From Donghicola sp036139795 (GTDB taxonomy: Bacteria; Pseudomonadota; Alphaproteobacteria; Rhodobacterales; Rhodobacteraceae): a stretch of DNA of 40,778 bases. The DNA lies in assembly GCA_036139795.1 (NCBI GenBank), contig JAYZYX010000165.1, positions 1-40,778 on the forward strand. The letters are read 5' to 3'. The translations under genes were made by a program, and so were the position numbers. Each line of letters opens with the position of its first letter. The stretch's first letter is position 1. A model generated the notes under the pieces. It saw only the letters and a list, made by a program, of their open reading frames with translations, searched no databases and was not told the DNA's origin. Below are positions 14,732-23,463 of this stretch, in pieces.

Positions 14732-15660
14732 GGCGCGGGCGGCGGGCGGCGGCGGATGATTCGCTGCCCCTGCGCCTGTTCGCGGGCAAAGACATAAAGG
14801 CCCGAGCCTACGATGATCGCGATGCCAAGGAAGGTCAGGCTATCCGGCATATCGCCGAAGATGGCGTAGCCGACGGCGGTGGCGCTGACGATCTCAAGGT
14901 ATTGCAGGGGTGCGATGGTGGCGGCGGGCGCGAACTTCAGCGCGTAGGTGATGAAGATGTGCGAGACCGTGGCAAAGAACCCGACCCCAAGCAGGGTGTA
15001 GATCGCCTTGCCCGTGGGCATGACCGGATCCAGATAGGAAATGCCCGAGCCATCCGCCAGCAGCAGCACCGGCAACAGAACCAGAGTGGCGGCGATAGCG
15101 GTCTGCGCCTGCATCACCACCGGATGCCCTTTGCCGGACATCATTCGCGTCAGCACCATATAGAGCGCAAAGAAAAAGGCGGTCCCCAGCGGGAATAACG
15201 CCACCAGCCCCAGTTCTGAGAAACTGGGCCGGATGATCAGCAGCGCCCCGCCAAAGCCGATGATACAGGCGATGATCCGGCGCGGGCCGATGCTTTCCTT
15301 CAGGATCACGGCGCTAAGAAGGGTCAGGATGAAAGGTTCGACAAAGAAGATCGCGATGGCGTTGGCGATCGGCATTTCGCGCACAGCGGTAAAGAACAGA
15401 ACCGTCGCGGACAGCAGCGCCAAGGCACGCAGCAGGTGGCTAAGAGCTTCTTGGCCGGTGCAGCGCAGGCTGTGTCCCATCGCGATGGCCAAAGGCACCA
15501 AGGCCAGAACCTGAATTCCGAAACGGCCAAGCACGATCTCTGCGGCGGGAACCTCTGCGGGTGTGGCCTTGGCGCAGGCGTCCATCAAGGGGGCAAGCAC
15601 GCAAAAGCCAAGCATGCACAGGATGCCGGTCAATGGGCGGTCGGTGTCGGAACGGTTCAT
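14728..15660 (-). CDS. EamA/DMT-family transporter (RhaT/RarD type)
   Basis: 310 residues with about ten hydrophobic spans in two EamA repeats; the first begins at GILCMLGFCVLAPLMDACAK and the second near SGKGHPVVMQAQTAIAATLV. Typical landmarks are AIAIFFVEPFILTLLSAVILKESIGPRR near the end of repeat one and LQYLEIVSATAVGYAIFGDMPDSLTFLG near the end of repeat two. These inner-membrane proteins export or import small metabolites; the substrate is unknown. It starts ten bases after the sdaA stop, so the two are probably one transcript. A link to serine or amino-acid export is possible but unproven. Confidence 0.88.
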   Translation of the reverse strand: MNRSDTDRPLTGILCMLGFCVLAPLMDACAKATPAEVPAAEIVLGRFGIQVLALVPLAIAMGHSLRCTGQEALSHLLRALALLSATVLFFTAVREMPIANAIAIFFVEPFILTLLSAVILKESIGPRRIIACIIGFGGALLIIRPSFSELGLVALFPLGTAFFFALYMVLTRMMSGKGHPVVMQAQTAIAATLVLLPVLLLADGSGISYLDPVMPTGKAIYTLLGVGFFATVSHIFITYALKFAPAATIAPLQYLEIVSATAVGYAIFGDMPDSLTFLGIAIIVGSGLYVFAREQAQGQRIIRRRPPPAP

Positions 15661-15670
15661 CTACAGGGTC

Positions 15671-17044
15671 TCAGCAGTTCGGGATATTCACCGCCAGCCC
15701 CCCAAGCGAGGTCTCTTTGTACTTCTCGCTCATGTCGGCTCCGGTCTGGCGCATGGTCTCGATACAGGCGTCCAGAGGCACAAGGTGCGTGCCATCGCCG
15801 CGCAAGGCAAGACTTGCCGCGCTGACCGCTTTGATCGCACCCAGACCGTTGCGTTCGATACACCGGACCTGCACCAAGCCGCGCACGGGATCGCAGGTCA
15901 TGCCAAGGTGATGCTCCAGCGCGATTTCTGCGGCGTTCTCGATCTGCTCGGGCGAGCCGCCAAGAACGGCGCAAAGACCGGCCGCCGCCATTGCGCTGGC
16001 GCTGCCGACCTCTGCCTGACAGCCCGCTTCGGCCCCGCTGATGCTGGCGTTGTACTTGACCAACCCGCCGATGGCGGCGGCGGTTAGCAGGAAATCGGGA
16101 ATGCGCGCACGGCTGGCCCCCGGTACATGGTCCAGCCAATAGCGGATCGTGGCAGGCACCACACCTGCCGCGCCATTGGTGGGGGCGGTGACCACCTGAC
16201 CACCGGCGGCGTTCTCTTCGTTGACTGCCATGGCATAGCAGCTCATCCAGTCATTGATCGTGTGGGGCGCGGTCAGATTCATACCCCGCTCGGCCTCAAG
16301 AGATTCCAGAATTTTCGGGGCGCGGCGTTTGACGTTCAGGCCACCGGGCAGGATGCCGCCGGTCTCAAGGCCGCGGTTCATGCAGGCCTCCATGACCTCC
16401 CAGATGCGGGTTAGACCTTGGTCCAGCGCGTTCGGGCCGCGACGGGTCAGCTCATTGGCGCGTTTCATGCCCGCGATGGTCTTGCCGCTGTTGGCGGCCA
16501 TATCCAGCATCTCGGCGGCGGATTTAAACGGGAAGGGGACCGGATCGCCTTCGTCCTTGTCAGCGCCTGCGGCCAGTTCGTCAGCGGTCAGAACAAAGCC
16601 GCCGCCGATGGAATAATAGATCTCTTGCAAGATCACGTCGCCTTGGGCGTCGGTAGCCATCAGGATCATGCCGTTCGCATGACCGGGCAGGGCGTGGTCA
16701 TAGTCAAAGACCAGATCGGTTTTCGGCTGGAACACCAGCGTGCCCAGATCGGGGGGCGCGACGGTTCCCGATGCCTCAATCTCTGCCAGCGCGGCAGTTG
16801 CCTTTTCCGCGTCGTAGTCCTGCGGAGTGAAACCGGCCAGACCAAGGATGGTGGCGCGGTCCGTCGCATGGCCCACACCTGTAAACGCCAGTGACCCGTG
16901 GAGCGAGCCCTTAAGCCCGTGCGCCGTAAAGGGCGCTGCACGCAGGCGGTCAAGGAACCGCGCGGCGGCAACCATCGGTCCCATCGTATGGGACGAGGAC
17001 GGCCCCACGCCGATTTTGAACATGTCGAATACGGAAAGGAACAT
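15671..17044 (-). CDS. sdaA: L-serine ammonia-lyase (iron-sulfur type)
   Basis: 457 residues from the ATG at 17044 (MFLSVFDMFKIGVGPSSSHTMGPM), chosen over the upstream ATG at 17071 because it matches the family start. The GPSSSHT motif near 13-19 is diagnostic. Three cysteines placed to hold the 4Fe-4S cluster are visible in GAEAGCQAEVGSA, GMTCDPVRG and VQVRCIERN in the last third, as in the single-chain SdaA family. The enzyme deaminates L-serine to pyruvate and ammonia; the cluster is oxygen-labile. The length fits (about 455). An EamA transporter gene follows directly. Confidence 0.96.
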   Translation of the reverse strand: MFLSVFDMFKIGVGPSSSHTMGPMVAAARFLDRLRAAPFTAHGLKGSLHGSLAFTGVGHATDRATILGLAGFTPQDYDAEKATAALAEIEASGTVAPPDLGTLVFQPKTDLVFDYDHALPGHANGMILMATDAQGDVILQEIYYSIGGGFVLTADELAAGADKDEGDPVPFPFKSAAEMLDMAANSGKTIAGMKRANELTRRGPNALDQGLTRIWEVMEACMNRGLETGGILPGGLNVKRRAPKILESLEAERGMNLTAPHTINDWMSCYAMAVNEENAAGGQVVTAPTNGAAGVVPATIRYWLDHVPGASRARIPDFLLTAAAIGGLVKYNASISGAEAGCQAEVGSASAMAAAGLCAVLGGSPEQIENAAEIALEHHLGMTCDPVRGLVQVRCIERNGLGAIKAVSAASLALRGDGTHLVPLDACIETMRQTGADMSEKYKETSLGGLAVNIPNC

Positions 17045-17395
17045 TGTCTGACCTGTCGGGCTAAGGGCCATTATTCATTTCACAGTCAGCTTTTTGTGGA
17101 GCTTTCACGCCACTGAAAACGACCCAACGCCTTGTCAGGGCGTCATGTTCGGTGAATTCGGCTTCGGCACAGTAGGGTATTCCCGCCCTGCTGCGTTGAC
17201 CAAACGGGGGGTGCTCTGCTTGCCCTTCGGCCCTTGGCAGGCCAATCTGGACTTCTATTCCATCCGCAAGTCCGGCCTGATTCCGTGAGCAAAGTCATTT
17301 ACATGCCGGTCATCGGCGCCAGCCGTGGGGCTTCGCCCTCGCACAATGGTCGCAAGTCACTTATAAGCGCTGCGAACACTTACGGAGTTCTTGGG
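17045..17395. other. 351-base intergenic region between divergent sdaA and rpiA
   Basis: This is the largest gene-free stretch in the window. It must hold the promoters of sdaA (minus) and rpiA (plus). A TTATAA at 17361-17366 could be the rpiA -10, but its -35 is poor. A small stem ACGCC/GGCGT occurs near 17128-17145. Short open frames exist (for example 17094-17288), but none has a ribosome binding site plus protein-like sequence. I recognise no RNA gene or riboswitch. Confidence 0.6.
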
Positions 17396-18184
17396 ATGAC
17401 CGGAGAATTGTCGCCAATCGACAAGGCCAAGTTTGTCGCCGCCAAGCGGGCGGTCGAGTTTGTTGAAGACGGTATGCGTGTTGGTCTTGGCACAGGCAGC
17501 ACTGCCGCATGGATGGTGCGTTGCCTTGGCGAGTTGGTCCGGCATGACGGCCTGAATGTGATCGGGGTGCCGACTTCGACCCGCACGGCGGAACTGGCCC
17601 GTAGTGTTGGCATCAAGGTGGTCAGTCTGGATGAGGCCAAATGGCTGGACCTGACCATCGATGGGGCGGATGAATTCGACGGGGATCTGAACCTGATCAA
17701 AGGGGGCGGTGGCGCGCTGCTTCAGGAAAAGATCGTGGCGACGGCCAGTGACCAGATGGTGGTGATCGCGGATGCGGCCAAGGCCGTTGAAACGCTGGGG
17801 GCCTTCCCCCTGCCGGTCGAGGTGATCCCCTTTGGCTGGCAGACCAGCAAGGCGCTGATCGAGGAAATGATCGGCAGTCTGGACGTTATGGGCTATCTCA
17901 GCGCCCTGCGGATGAACGGGGACCGCCCGTATGTGACCGAAGAAGGCAATTACATTATCGATCTGCATCTGAAACGCATCGGAAACCCGCGTCAGATGGC
18001 AATGGTGATCAATCAGGTGCCGGGTGTGGTTGAAAACGGGCTGTTCATAGATATCTGCGATCAGGTGGTTGTCGGCTATGGCGATGGCCGCGTTGAAACC
18101 CGCGATATTAACAATGGCACGGTAGAAGAGTCGCAAATCGAATTCGTCGAGAGCGACAATCTGTTCCGTGACCTGAACGATTAA
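17396..18184 (+). CDS. rpiA: Ribose-5-phosphate isomerase A
   Basis: 262 residues from the ATG at 17396 (MTGELSPIDKAKFVAAKRAVEFV), with CGGAG about nine bases upstream; a longer frame to 17234 is unsupported. Family motifs are VGLGTGSTAAWMV near 29-41, GVPTSTRTAELA near 59-70, LTIDGADEFDGDLNLIKGGGGALLQEKIVA near 84-113 (catalytic Asp/Glu and Lys), and FGWQ. It interconverts ribose-5-phosphate and ribulose-5-phosphate in the pentose phosphate pathway. It is somewhat longer than the Escherichia coli enzyme (219) owing to a C-terminal extension that I associate with Rhodobacterales RpiA. Glutathione reductase follows 22 bases later, linking two NADPH- and pentose-related functions. Confidence 0.95.
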   Translation: MTGELSPIDKAKFVAAKRAVEFVEDGMRVGLGTGSTAAWMVRCLGELVRHDGLNVIGVPTSTRTAELARSVGIKVVSLDEAKWLDLTIDGADEFDGDLNLIKGGGGALLQEKIVATASDQMVVIADAAKAVETLGAFPLPVEVIPFGWQTSKALIEEMIGSLDVMGYLSALRMNGDRPYVTEEGNYIIDLHLKRIGNPRQMAMVINQVPGVVENGLFIDICDQVVVGYGDGRVETRDINNGTVEESQIEFVESDNLFRDLND

Positions 18185-18206
18185 GCCTTAGGCTGAAAGG
18201 GAAACA

Positions 18207-19568
18207 ATGGATTTCGACTACGATCTTTTCGTGATTGGTGGCGGTTCGGGCGGTGTACGTGCGGCGCGTGTTGCAGCAGGCGAGGCGGGCGCGAAGGTCG
18301 CGCTGGCAGAGGGTGACCGCTATGGCGGAACCTGTGTTATTCGCGGCTGCGTGCCCAAAAAACTGATGGTTTTCGCAAGTGAATACAGCGGTATGGCCGC
18401 CGAGGCAGAGGCCTATGGCTGGTCCGCCAGCATCACCGATTTCAACTGGAACACCTTCCACGGCAAACTGGTTGAGGAACTGGATCGTCTTGAAGGGGTC
18501 TATCGCCGCCTTCTGGCTGGCTCCGGGGTTGAGACCTTTGATCAGCGCGCCAAGATCGCTGATGCCCATACGGTTGAACTGGCCGATGGCACCCGCAAAA
18601 CCGCCAAGCATATCCTGATCGCGACCGGCGGCACGCCTGTGCGTCCCGATATGCCGGGGGCGGAATTGGGCATTGTCTCGGACGATATTTTCCACCTGCC
18701 CGAAATGCCCAAGCGCATCCTGATCGTCGGCGGCGGCTACATTGCCTGCGAATTCGCGGGCATCATGAATGGCCTCGGGGTGGAAACGACGCTGTATTAT
18801 CGTGGCGCACAGATCCTGCGCGGATTTGACGATGAGGCCCGCGGCCTGATCGCCGATGAAATGCGCGATGACGGCATCGACATTCATACCGGCACCAACG
18901 TGCTTGAGATGAAAAAGACCGATAGCGGCGCGATCTGGACCAAGGGCTCGAACGGCCATGAGGCTGAATTCGACGTGGTGCTGTTTGCCACGGGTCGCAA
19001 ACCGATGACCGACAACATGGGTCTGGAGGAAGTCGGCGTGAAGCTTGGCCGCGCGGGCGAGATTGTCGTGGACCAGTACAGCCAGACGGCGGTGCCCTCG
19101 ATCTACGCGATTGGCGATGTGACCAACCGTGTGAACCTGACCCCTGTGGCGATCCGTGAAGGCATGGCCTTTGTGGAAACCGTCTTCAAAGGCAACAAGA
19201 CCGCTGTTGATCACGACCTGATCCCCAGCGCGGTTTTCACCCAGCCGGAAATGGGCACCGTTGGCCTCAGCGAAGAGCAGGCGGCACAGCAGGAACCGAT
19301 CGAGGTCTACAGTACCTCGTTCCGGCCGATGCAGACATCGTTCGCCGGTCAGCAAAAACGTGTCCTGATGAAGTTGATTGTCAGTCAAGAAACCCGCAAG
19401 GTTCTGGGGTGCCACATCGTCGCGCCGGGTGCGGGTGAAATGATCCAGATGGCGGGTATCGCCGTTAAAATGGGTGCGACGAAAGAAGACTTTGATCGCG
19501 TATGCGCCGTTCACCCGACCATGTCGGAAGAACTGGTGACCATGCGGAAACCGACGCGTACGGCTTGA
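18207..19568 (+). CDS. gor: Glutathione-disulfide reductase
   Basis: 453 residues. The FAD-binding Rossmann motif GGGSGGVRAARVAA is near 11-24, the redox-active pair is in GGTCVIRGCVPKKL (Cys 43 and Cys 48), the NADP-binding segment is VGGGYIACEFAGIMNGLG near 175 followed by YRG, the second FAD motif is IYAIGDVTNRVNLTPVA near 300, and the C-terminal catalytic HPTMSEE is near 438. The CVIRGCVPKK form separates glutathione reductase from lipoamide dehydrogenase and mercuric reductase. It reduces GSSG with NADPH as a cytoplasmic homodimer. AAAGGG precedes the ATG. A 10-bp stem follows the gene, ahead of hflK. Confidence 0.94.
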   Translation: MDFDYDLFVIGGGSGGVRAARVAAGEAGAKVALAEGDRYGGTCVIRGCVPKKLMVFASEYSGMAAEAEAYGWSASITDFNWNTFHGKLVEELDRLEGVYRRLLAGSGVETFDQRAKIADAHTVELADGTRKTAKHILIATGGTPVRPDMPGAELGIVSDDIFHLPEMPKRILIVGGGYIACEFAGIMNGLGVETTLYYRGAQILRGFDDEARGLIADEMRDDGIDIHTGTNVLEMKKTDSGAIWTKGSNGHEAEFDVVLFATGRKPMTDNMGLEEVGVKLGRAGEIVVDQYSQTAVPSIYAIGDVTNRVNLTPVAIREGMAFVETVFKGNKTAVDHDLIPSAVFTQPEMGTVGLSEEQAAQQEPIEVYSTSFRPMQTSFAGQQKRVLMKLIVSQETRKVLGCHIVAPGAGEMIQMAGIAVKMGATKEDFDRVCAVHPTMSEELVTMRKPTRTA

Positions 19569-19570
19569 AA

Positions 19571-19604
19571 TCTCTGGCCCAATCCACAGGTTATGGGCCA
19601 GAGA
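19571..19604 (+). terminator. Strong hairpin between gor and hflK, no T-run
   Basis: TCTCTGGCCC (19571-19580) and GGGCCAGAGA (19595-19604) pair perfectly over 10 bp around a 14-base loop, starting three bases after the gor stop. ACACAAAG follows rather than T residues, so it may be an RNA-stability or partial-attenuation stem rather than a classic intrinsic terminator. Confidence 0.5.
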
Positions 19605-19633
19605 ACACAAAGAATTGAGAGGGAAGAGGCTAT

Positions 19634-20779
19634 ATGGCTGGAAACGGTAGCGGGCCCTGGGGCGGCGGTGGCTCTGGCGGCGGCGGCGGAAGTCGCGGGC
19701 CGAACGGAGGCGGACGCCCGCCAAAAAACAACGACCCGCAGATTCCGGAGGTCGATGAGATCGTCAAGAAAGGGCAGGAACAACTGCGCGTCTTGATGGG
19801 TGGTCGCGGTGGCAAAGGCGGCGGAACCGGCGGGGCAGGGGGCTCTGGCGGGCCCAAATTCTCGCGCGGGACGGCTGTGATTGGCGTGCTGGTGGCCGCA
19901 GGTCTCTGGGCTGCGTCCAGCTTTTACACGGTCAAACCCGAAGAGCAGTCGGTCGAATTGTTCCTTGGAGAATACTATCGCACCGGCAATCCGGGTCTGA
20001 ACTTTGCGCCTTGGCCGCTGGTTTCGGCGGATGTGATCAACGTGACCTCGGAGCGTACCGAAGATGTGGGCATGTCCCGCAGCGGTAATGGCAACGGGCT
20101 GATGCTGACCACAGACGCGAACATCGTGGACATCGACTTCCAGGTGGTCTGGAACATCAATGATCCTGCCAAGCTGCTGTTCAACATCCGTGATCCGCAG
20201 CTGACCGTTCAGGCCGTGTCTGAATCGGTTATGCGCGAGATTATCGCAGCCTCGAACCTTGCGCCGATCCTGAACCGTGACCGTGGTTTGATCGCTGACA
20301 CCGCCATGCAGAACATCCAGTCGACGCTGGATGAATATGACAGCGGTATCACCATCGTCCGTGTGAACCTTGATAAGGCCGATCCCCCCAATGAGGTGAT
20401 CGACGCCTTCCGCGAAGTTCAGGCCGCCGAACAGGAGCGCGACCGTCTGCAACGTCAGGCCGATGCCTACGCGAACCGCGTTCTGGCAGAAGCTCGCGGT
20501 AAAGCAGCGGAAACGCTGGAAGAGGCCGAAGGTTACCGCGCCCGCGTGGTCAACGAGGCATTGGGTGAAGCGGACCGTTTCAGCGCAGTTCTGGGCGAAT
20601 ACCAAAAAGCGCCCGAAGTGACCCGTCGTCGTCTGTACATCGAGACCATGGAAAAGGTTCTGGGTGACGTGGACAAAACCATTCTGGATGATGCCATCGT
20701 GAACGGGCAAAGCGGCGTTGTGCCTTACCTGCCCCTGAACGAGCTGAACCGGAACTCTACCGCGCAGGGAGGAAACTAA
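19634..20779 (+). CDS. hflK: HflK, membrane subunit of the FtsH-modulating HflKC complex
   Basis: 381 residues. The N-terminal 75 residues are Gly-rich (GPWGGGGSGGGGG and GGRGGKGGGTGGAGGSGG), as usual for HflK, and lie on the cytoplasmic side. One membrane span (GTAVIGVLVAAGLWAASSFY near 78-97) is followed by the SPFH/prohibitin domain (TVKPEEQSVELFLGEY onward) and an Ala/Glu/Arg-rich coiled coil (VQAAEQERDRLQRQADAY). HflK and HflC form a ring or cage that modulates the membrane protease FtsH. The ATG follows GAGAGGGAAGAGG. hflC starts one base after the stop. Confidence 0.95.
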   Translation: MAGNGSGPWGGGGSGGGGGSRGPNGGGRPPKNNDPQIPEVDEIVKKGQEQLRVLMGGRGGKGGGTGGAGGSGGPKFSRGTAVIGVLVAAGLWAASSFYTVKPEEQSVELFLGEYYRTGNPGLNFAPWPLVSADVINVTSERTEDVGMSRSGNGNGLMLTTDANIVDIDFQVVWNINDPAKLLFNIRDPQLTVQAVSESVMREIIAASNLAPILNRDRGLIADTAMQNIQSTLDEYDSGITIVRVNLDKADPPNEVIDAFREVQAAEQERDRLQRQADAYANRVLAEARGKAAETLEEAEGYRARVVNEALGEADRFSAVLGEYQKAPEVTRRRLYIETMEKVLGDVDKTILDDAIVNGQSGVVPYLPLNELNRNSTAQGGN

Positions 20780-20780
20780 G

Positions 20781-21665
20781 ATGCGGAAGTCTGCAATTCT
20801 CCTGCCCGCACTGATCGTTGCTGTTGTCGTCGTGATGTCCTCGCTTTTCGTGGTGGACGAACGCGAAAAGGCTCTGGTGCTGCAATTCGGCCAGATCAAG
20901 GCCGTCAAAGAGCAGCCCGGACTGGCCTTCAAAGTCCCGCTGATTCAGGAAGTCGTGAAATACGATGACCGTATCCTGTCGCTGGATACCGACGTGATCG
21001 AGGTCACCCCCTCGGATGACCGTCGTCTGGTTGTCGATGCGTTTGCCCGTTACCGGATCGCGGATGTGGTCCAGTTCCGTCAGGCGGTTGGCGTCGGGGG
21101 GATTCGCGCTGCCGAAGACCGTCTGGCCTCGATCCTGAATGCACAAATCCGTGAGGTTCTGGGTGCTGATCAGGTGACCTCGGACACGATCCTGTCGGAA
21201 GAGCGTGGCGCGCTGATGCTGCGTATCCGCGACAACGCCCGCGCCTCGGCCCGCAGCCTTGGTCTGGACGTGGTGGACGTGCGTCTGAAGCAGACCAACC
21301 TGCCCGCACAGAACCTTGAAGCCACCTTCGCCCGTATGCGCGCCGAGCGTGAACGGGAAGCCGCAGACGAGATCGCCCGCGGTAACGAAGCGGCGCAGCG
21401 TGTGCGCGCACAAGCTGACCGTACCGTGGTTGAGACCCTGTCGGAAGCCGAACGCGAAGCGCAGACCGTACGCGGTGAAGCAGACGCGGAACGCAACCGT
21501 GTCTACGCCGAAGCCTTTGGCGCTGATCCGGAATTCTTCGCCTTTTACCGTTCGTTGCAGGCCTACGAGACTGCCCTGCGCGGCGATAACAGCGCGATGG
21601 TTCTGACACCGGACAGCCAGTTCTTTGACTACCTGCGTAGTGAAAAGCCGGCCGGCACCGAATGA
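20781..21665 (+). CDS. hflC: HflC, partner of HflK in FtsH regulation
   Basis: 294 residues with an N-terminal membrane anchor (ILLPALIVAVVVVMSSLFVVDERE) and an SPFH domain whose start EKALVLQFGQIKAVKEQPGLAFKVPL is highly typical of HflC. DDRILSLDTDVIEVTPSDDRRLVVDAFARYRI follows, and the C-terminal region is an Ala/Glu/Arg-rich coiled coil (ANEAAQRVRAQADR-like). It works as a heteromer with HflK on the periplasmic face of the inner membrane. The gene starts one base after hflK stops and its stop overlaps the next start (ATGA), so hflK, hflC and the DUF2065 gene are tightly coupled. Confidence 0.95.
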   Translation: MRKSAILLPALIVAVVVVMSSLFVVDEREKALVLQFGQIKAVKEQPGLAFKVPLIQEVVKYDDRILSLDTDVIEVTPSDDRRLVVDAFARYRIADVVQFRQAVGVGGIRAAEDRLASILNAQIREVLGADQVTSDTILSEERGALMLRIRDNARASARSLGLDVVDVRLKQTNLPAQNLEATFARMRAEREREAADEIARGNEAAQRVRAQADRTVVETLSEAEREAQTVRGEADAERNRVYAEAFGADPEFFAFYRSLQAYETALRGDNSAMVLTPDSQFFDYLRSEKPAGTE

Positions 21666-21862
21666 TCGACTTTGTCATTCTGGCCATTGGGCTGGTTCTG
21701 ATTATAGAGGGGCTGGCCTATGCGCTGGCCCCTTCGCTTATTGAACGGATGCTAGAGGCATTGCGTCAACTCAGCTTGGAAGATCGCCGCTTTATGGGGC
21801 TGATCTGTCTGGCTATCGGGGTTGCGCTGGTGTGGATTGCAGGGGATGTTCTGCCCCATTGA
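21662..21862 (+). CDS. DUF2065 family small membrane protein
   Basis: 66 residues with two membrane helices (FVILAIGLVLIIEGLAYALAP and GLICLAIGVALVWIAGDVL) joined by a short charged loop (RMLEALRQLSLEDRRFMG). This matches DUF2065, a family often found directly behind hflC in proteobacteria. The function is unknown; coupling to hflC (ATGA overlap) suggests an accessory role in HflKC/FtsH quality control, which is inference from position. Confidence 0.85.
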   Translation: MIDFVILAIGLVLIIEGLAYALAPSLIERMLEALRQLSLEDRRFMGLICLAIGVALVWIAGDVLPH

Positions 21863-21978
21863 TTTCAGTTCATCACATGGACTTGAAATAATCTTACATC
21901 GTTTGTGTTGCGCTTTTGCACACCTATCTGAAACAACAGACGACACGTTCGCAGGCGTTTCACAAAGGAGACTCTTCG

Positions 21979-23442
21979 TTGATTTCACGTTCCAAGACCG
22001 CCGCCATGGCCCGCCCCGCCTCTGCGCGGGTGGTGTGGCTCACGGCGCTTGCAATGGTGCTGTTGGTGGCTCAAGGCGTGGCCACCGCCGTACGCGCCGC
22101 CCCTGACAGCTTTGCGGATCTGGCCGAAAAGGTCAGCCCCGCCGTGGTAAACATCACCACCAGTACCATGGTTGAGGCCGCAGCAAGCCCCGCACCCGAC
22201 CTGCCCGAGGGGTTGCCCTTTGACGATTTTTTCCGTCAGTTCCGTGACCAGCAAGGCGGGCCGCAACAGCCCCGTCGTAGCTCGGCTCTGGGTTCGGGCT
22301 TTGTGATTTCCGAAGACGGTTTCGTCGTGACCAACAACCACGTCATCGAAGGCGCGGATGAGATCATGGTCGAATTCACCGACGGTAAAAACCTTGCCGC
22401 TGAAGTGATCGGGACCGACCCCAAAACCGACATCGCCCTTCTGAAGGTCGAGGCGACCGAGCCCCTGACCCACGTGCCCTTCGGCGACAGCGATACTGCC
22501 CGTGTAGGTGACTGGGTGCTGGCCGTTGGTAACCCGCTGGGGCAGGGTTTTTCGGTTTCGGCCGGTATCGTCTCGGCCCGTAACCGAGAGCTTTCGGGCA
22601 GCTATGACGACTACATCCAGACCGACGCCGCCATCAACCGCGGCAACTCGGGTGGACCGCTGTTCAACATGGCTGGCGAAGTGGTCGGCGTGAACACCGC
22701 GATCCTGTCGCCCAACGGCGGCTCGATCGGGATCGGCTTCTCGATGGCGTCGAACGTGGTCCAGAACGTTGTACATCAGTTGCAAGAATTTGGCGAAACC
22801 CGTCGTGGCTGGCTTGGCGTCCGCATTCAGGACGTGACTGCTGACGTGGCCGAGGCCATGGGCCTTGAGGCTGCCAAAGGTGCGCTGGTCACCGATGTCC
22901 CCGAAGGCCCCGCAATGGACGCGGGCATTCAGGCAGGCGATCTGATCACCAGCTTTGATGGCGTCGACGTTGATGACACCCGCGGTCTGGTCCGTCAGGT
23001 GGGCAATACCGAGGTTGGCAAAGCCGTTCGCGTGGTGATCCTGCGCGATGGTCAGACCCAGACGATAAAGGTCACTCTGGGCCGCCGCGAAACGGCAGAA
23101 GGTACACCCATCGAAGAAGAAGTGGTCGAGCAGACCCCCAGTTCGGCTCAGGTGCTTGGCATGACCCTGTCGGAACTTTCCGCCACCAACCGCGAAGAGA
23201 TGAACCTGCCCCCCGATCTGACCGGTCTGCTGGTGGTCGAAATCGACGAAACCACCCAAGCCTTCGAAAAAGGCCTGCGGGCTGGCGATGTGATCACCGA
23301 AGCCGGTCAGCAGCCTGTTGATACGATCGGCGCGCTGGAGGCCAGTATTCAAGAGACCCGCGACGCCGGCCGCAAATCCTTGCTGCTGCTGGTTCGCCGT
23401 AACAATGACCCCCGCTTTGTCGCCCTTGGCGTCGACGAATAA
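21979..23442 (+). CDS. DegP/DegQ-type periplasmic serine protease (Do family), TTG start
   Basis: 487 residues from TTG at 21979. That start is chosen because AAAGGAG (21964-21970) sits eight bases upstream; the later ATG at 22006 has no ribosome binding site. A signal sequence covers about residues 15-41 (VVWLTALAMVLLVAQGVATAVRA). The trypsin-like triad is His 121 (TNNHVIEG), Asp 141 (KTDIALLK) and Ser 214 (RGNSGGPLF). Two PDZ domains follow (GWLGVRIQDV onward; LLVVEIDETTQAFEKGLRAGDVI). The protein degrades or refolds misfolded envelope proteins. It follows hflKC-DUF2065 on the same strand after 116 bases, so membrane and periplasmic quality control are clustered. Whether it is DegP or DegQ cannot be fixed from sequence alone. 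Confidence 0.94.
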   Translation: MISRSKTAAMARPASARVVWLTALAMVLLVAQGVATAVRAAPDSFADLAEKVSPAVVNITTSTMVEAAASPAPDLPEGLPFDDFFRQFRDQQGGPQQPRRSSALGSGFVISEDGFVVTNNHVIEGADEIMVEFTDGKNLAAEVIGTDPKTDIALLKVEATEPLTHVPFGDSDTARVGDWVLAVGNPLGQGFSVSAGIVSARNRELSGSYDDYIQTDAAINRGNSGGPLFNMAGEVVGVNTAILSPNGGSIGIGFSMASNVVQNVVHQLQEFGETRRGWLGVRIQDVTADVAEAMGLEAAKGALVTDVPEGPAMDAGIQAGDLITSFDGVDVDDTRGLVRQVGNTEVGKAVRVVILRDGQTQTIKVTLGRRETAEGTPIEEEVVEQTPSSAQVLGMTLSELSATNREEMNLPPDLTGLLVVEIDETTQAFEKGLRAGDVITEAGQQPVDTIGALEASIQETRDAGRKSLLLLVRRNNDPRFVALGVDE

Positions 23443-23463
23443 GGTCGGTCATCGTGATAAAAG

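Noticed and set aside
17094..17288. A 64-codon frame in the sdaA-rpiA gap
   Set aside because: No ribosome binding site, odd composition and no family resemblance.
18108..19724. A 538-codon minus-strand frame across gor
   Set aside because: Shadow of rpiA-gor-hflK with no recognisable domain and no ribosome binding site.
21882..21928. CTTGAA and CCTATC ahead of the DegP-type gene as a heat-shock (RpoH) promoter
   Set aside because: The two blocks are 35 bases apart, far from the roughly 13-17 bases needed, so they cannot form one promoter.
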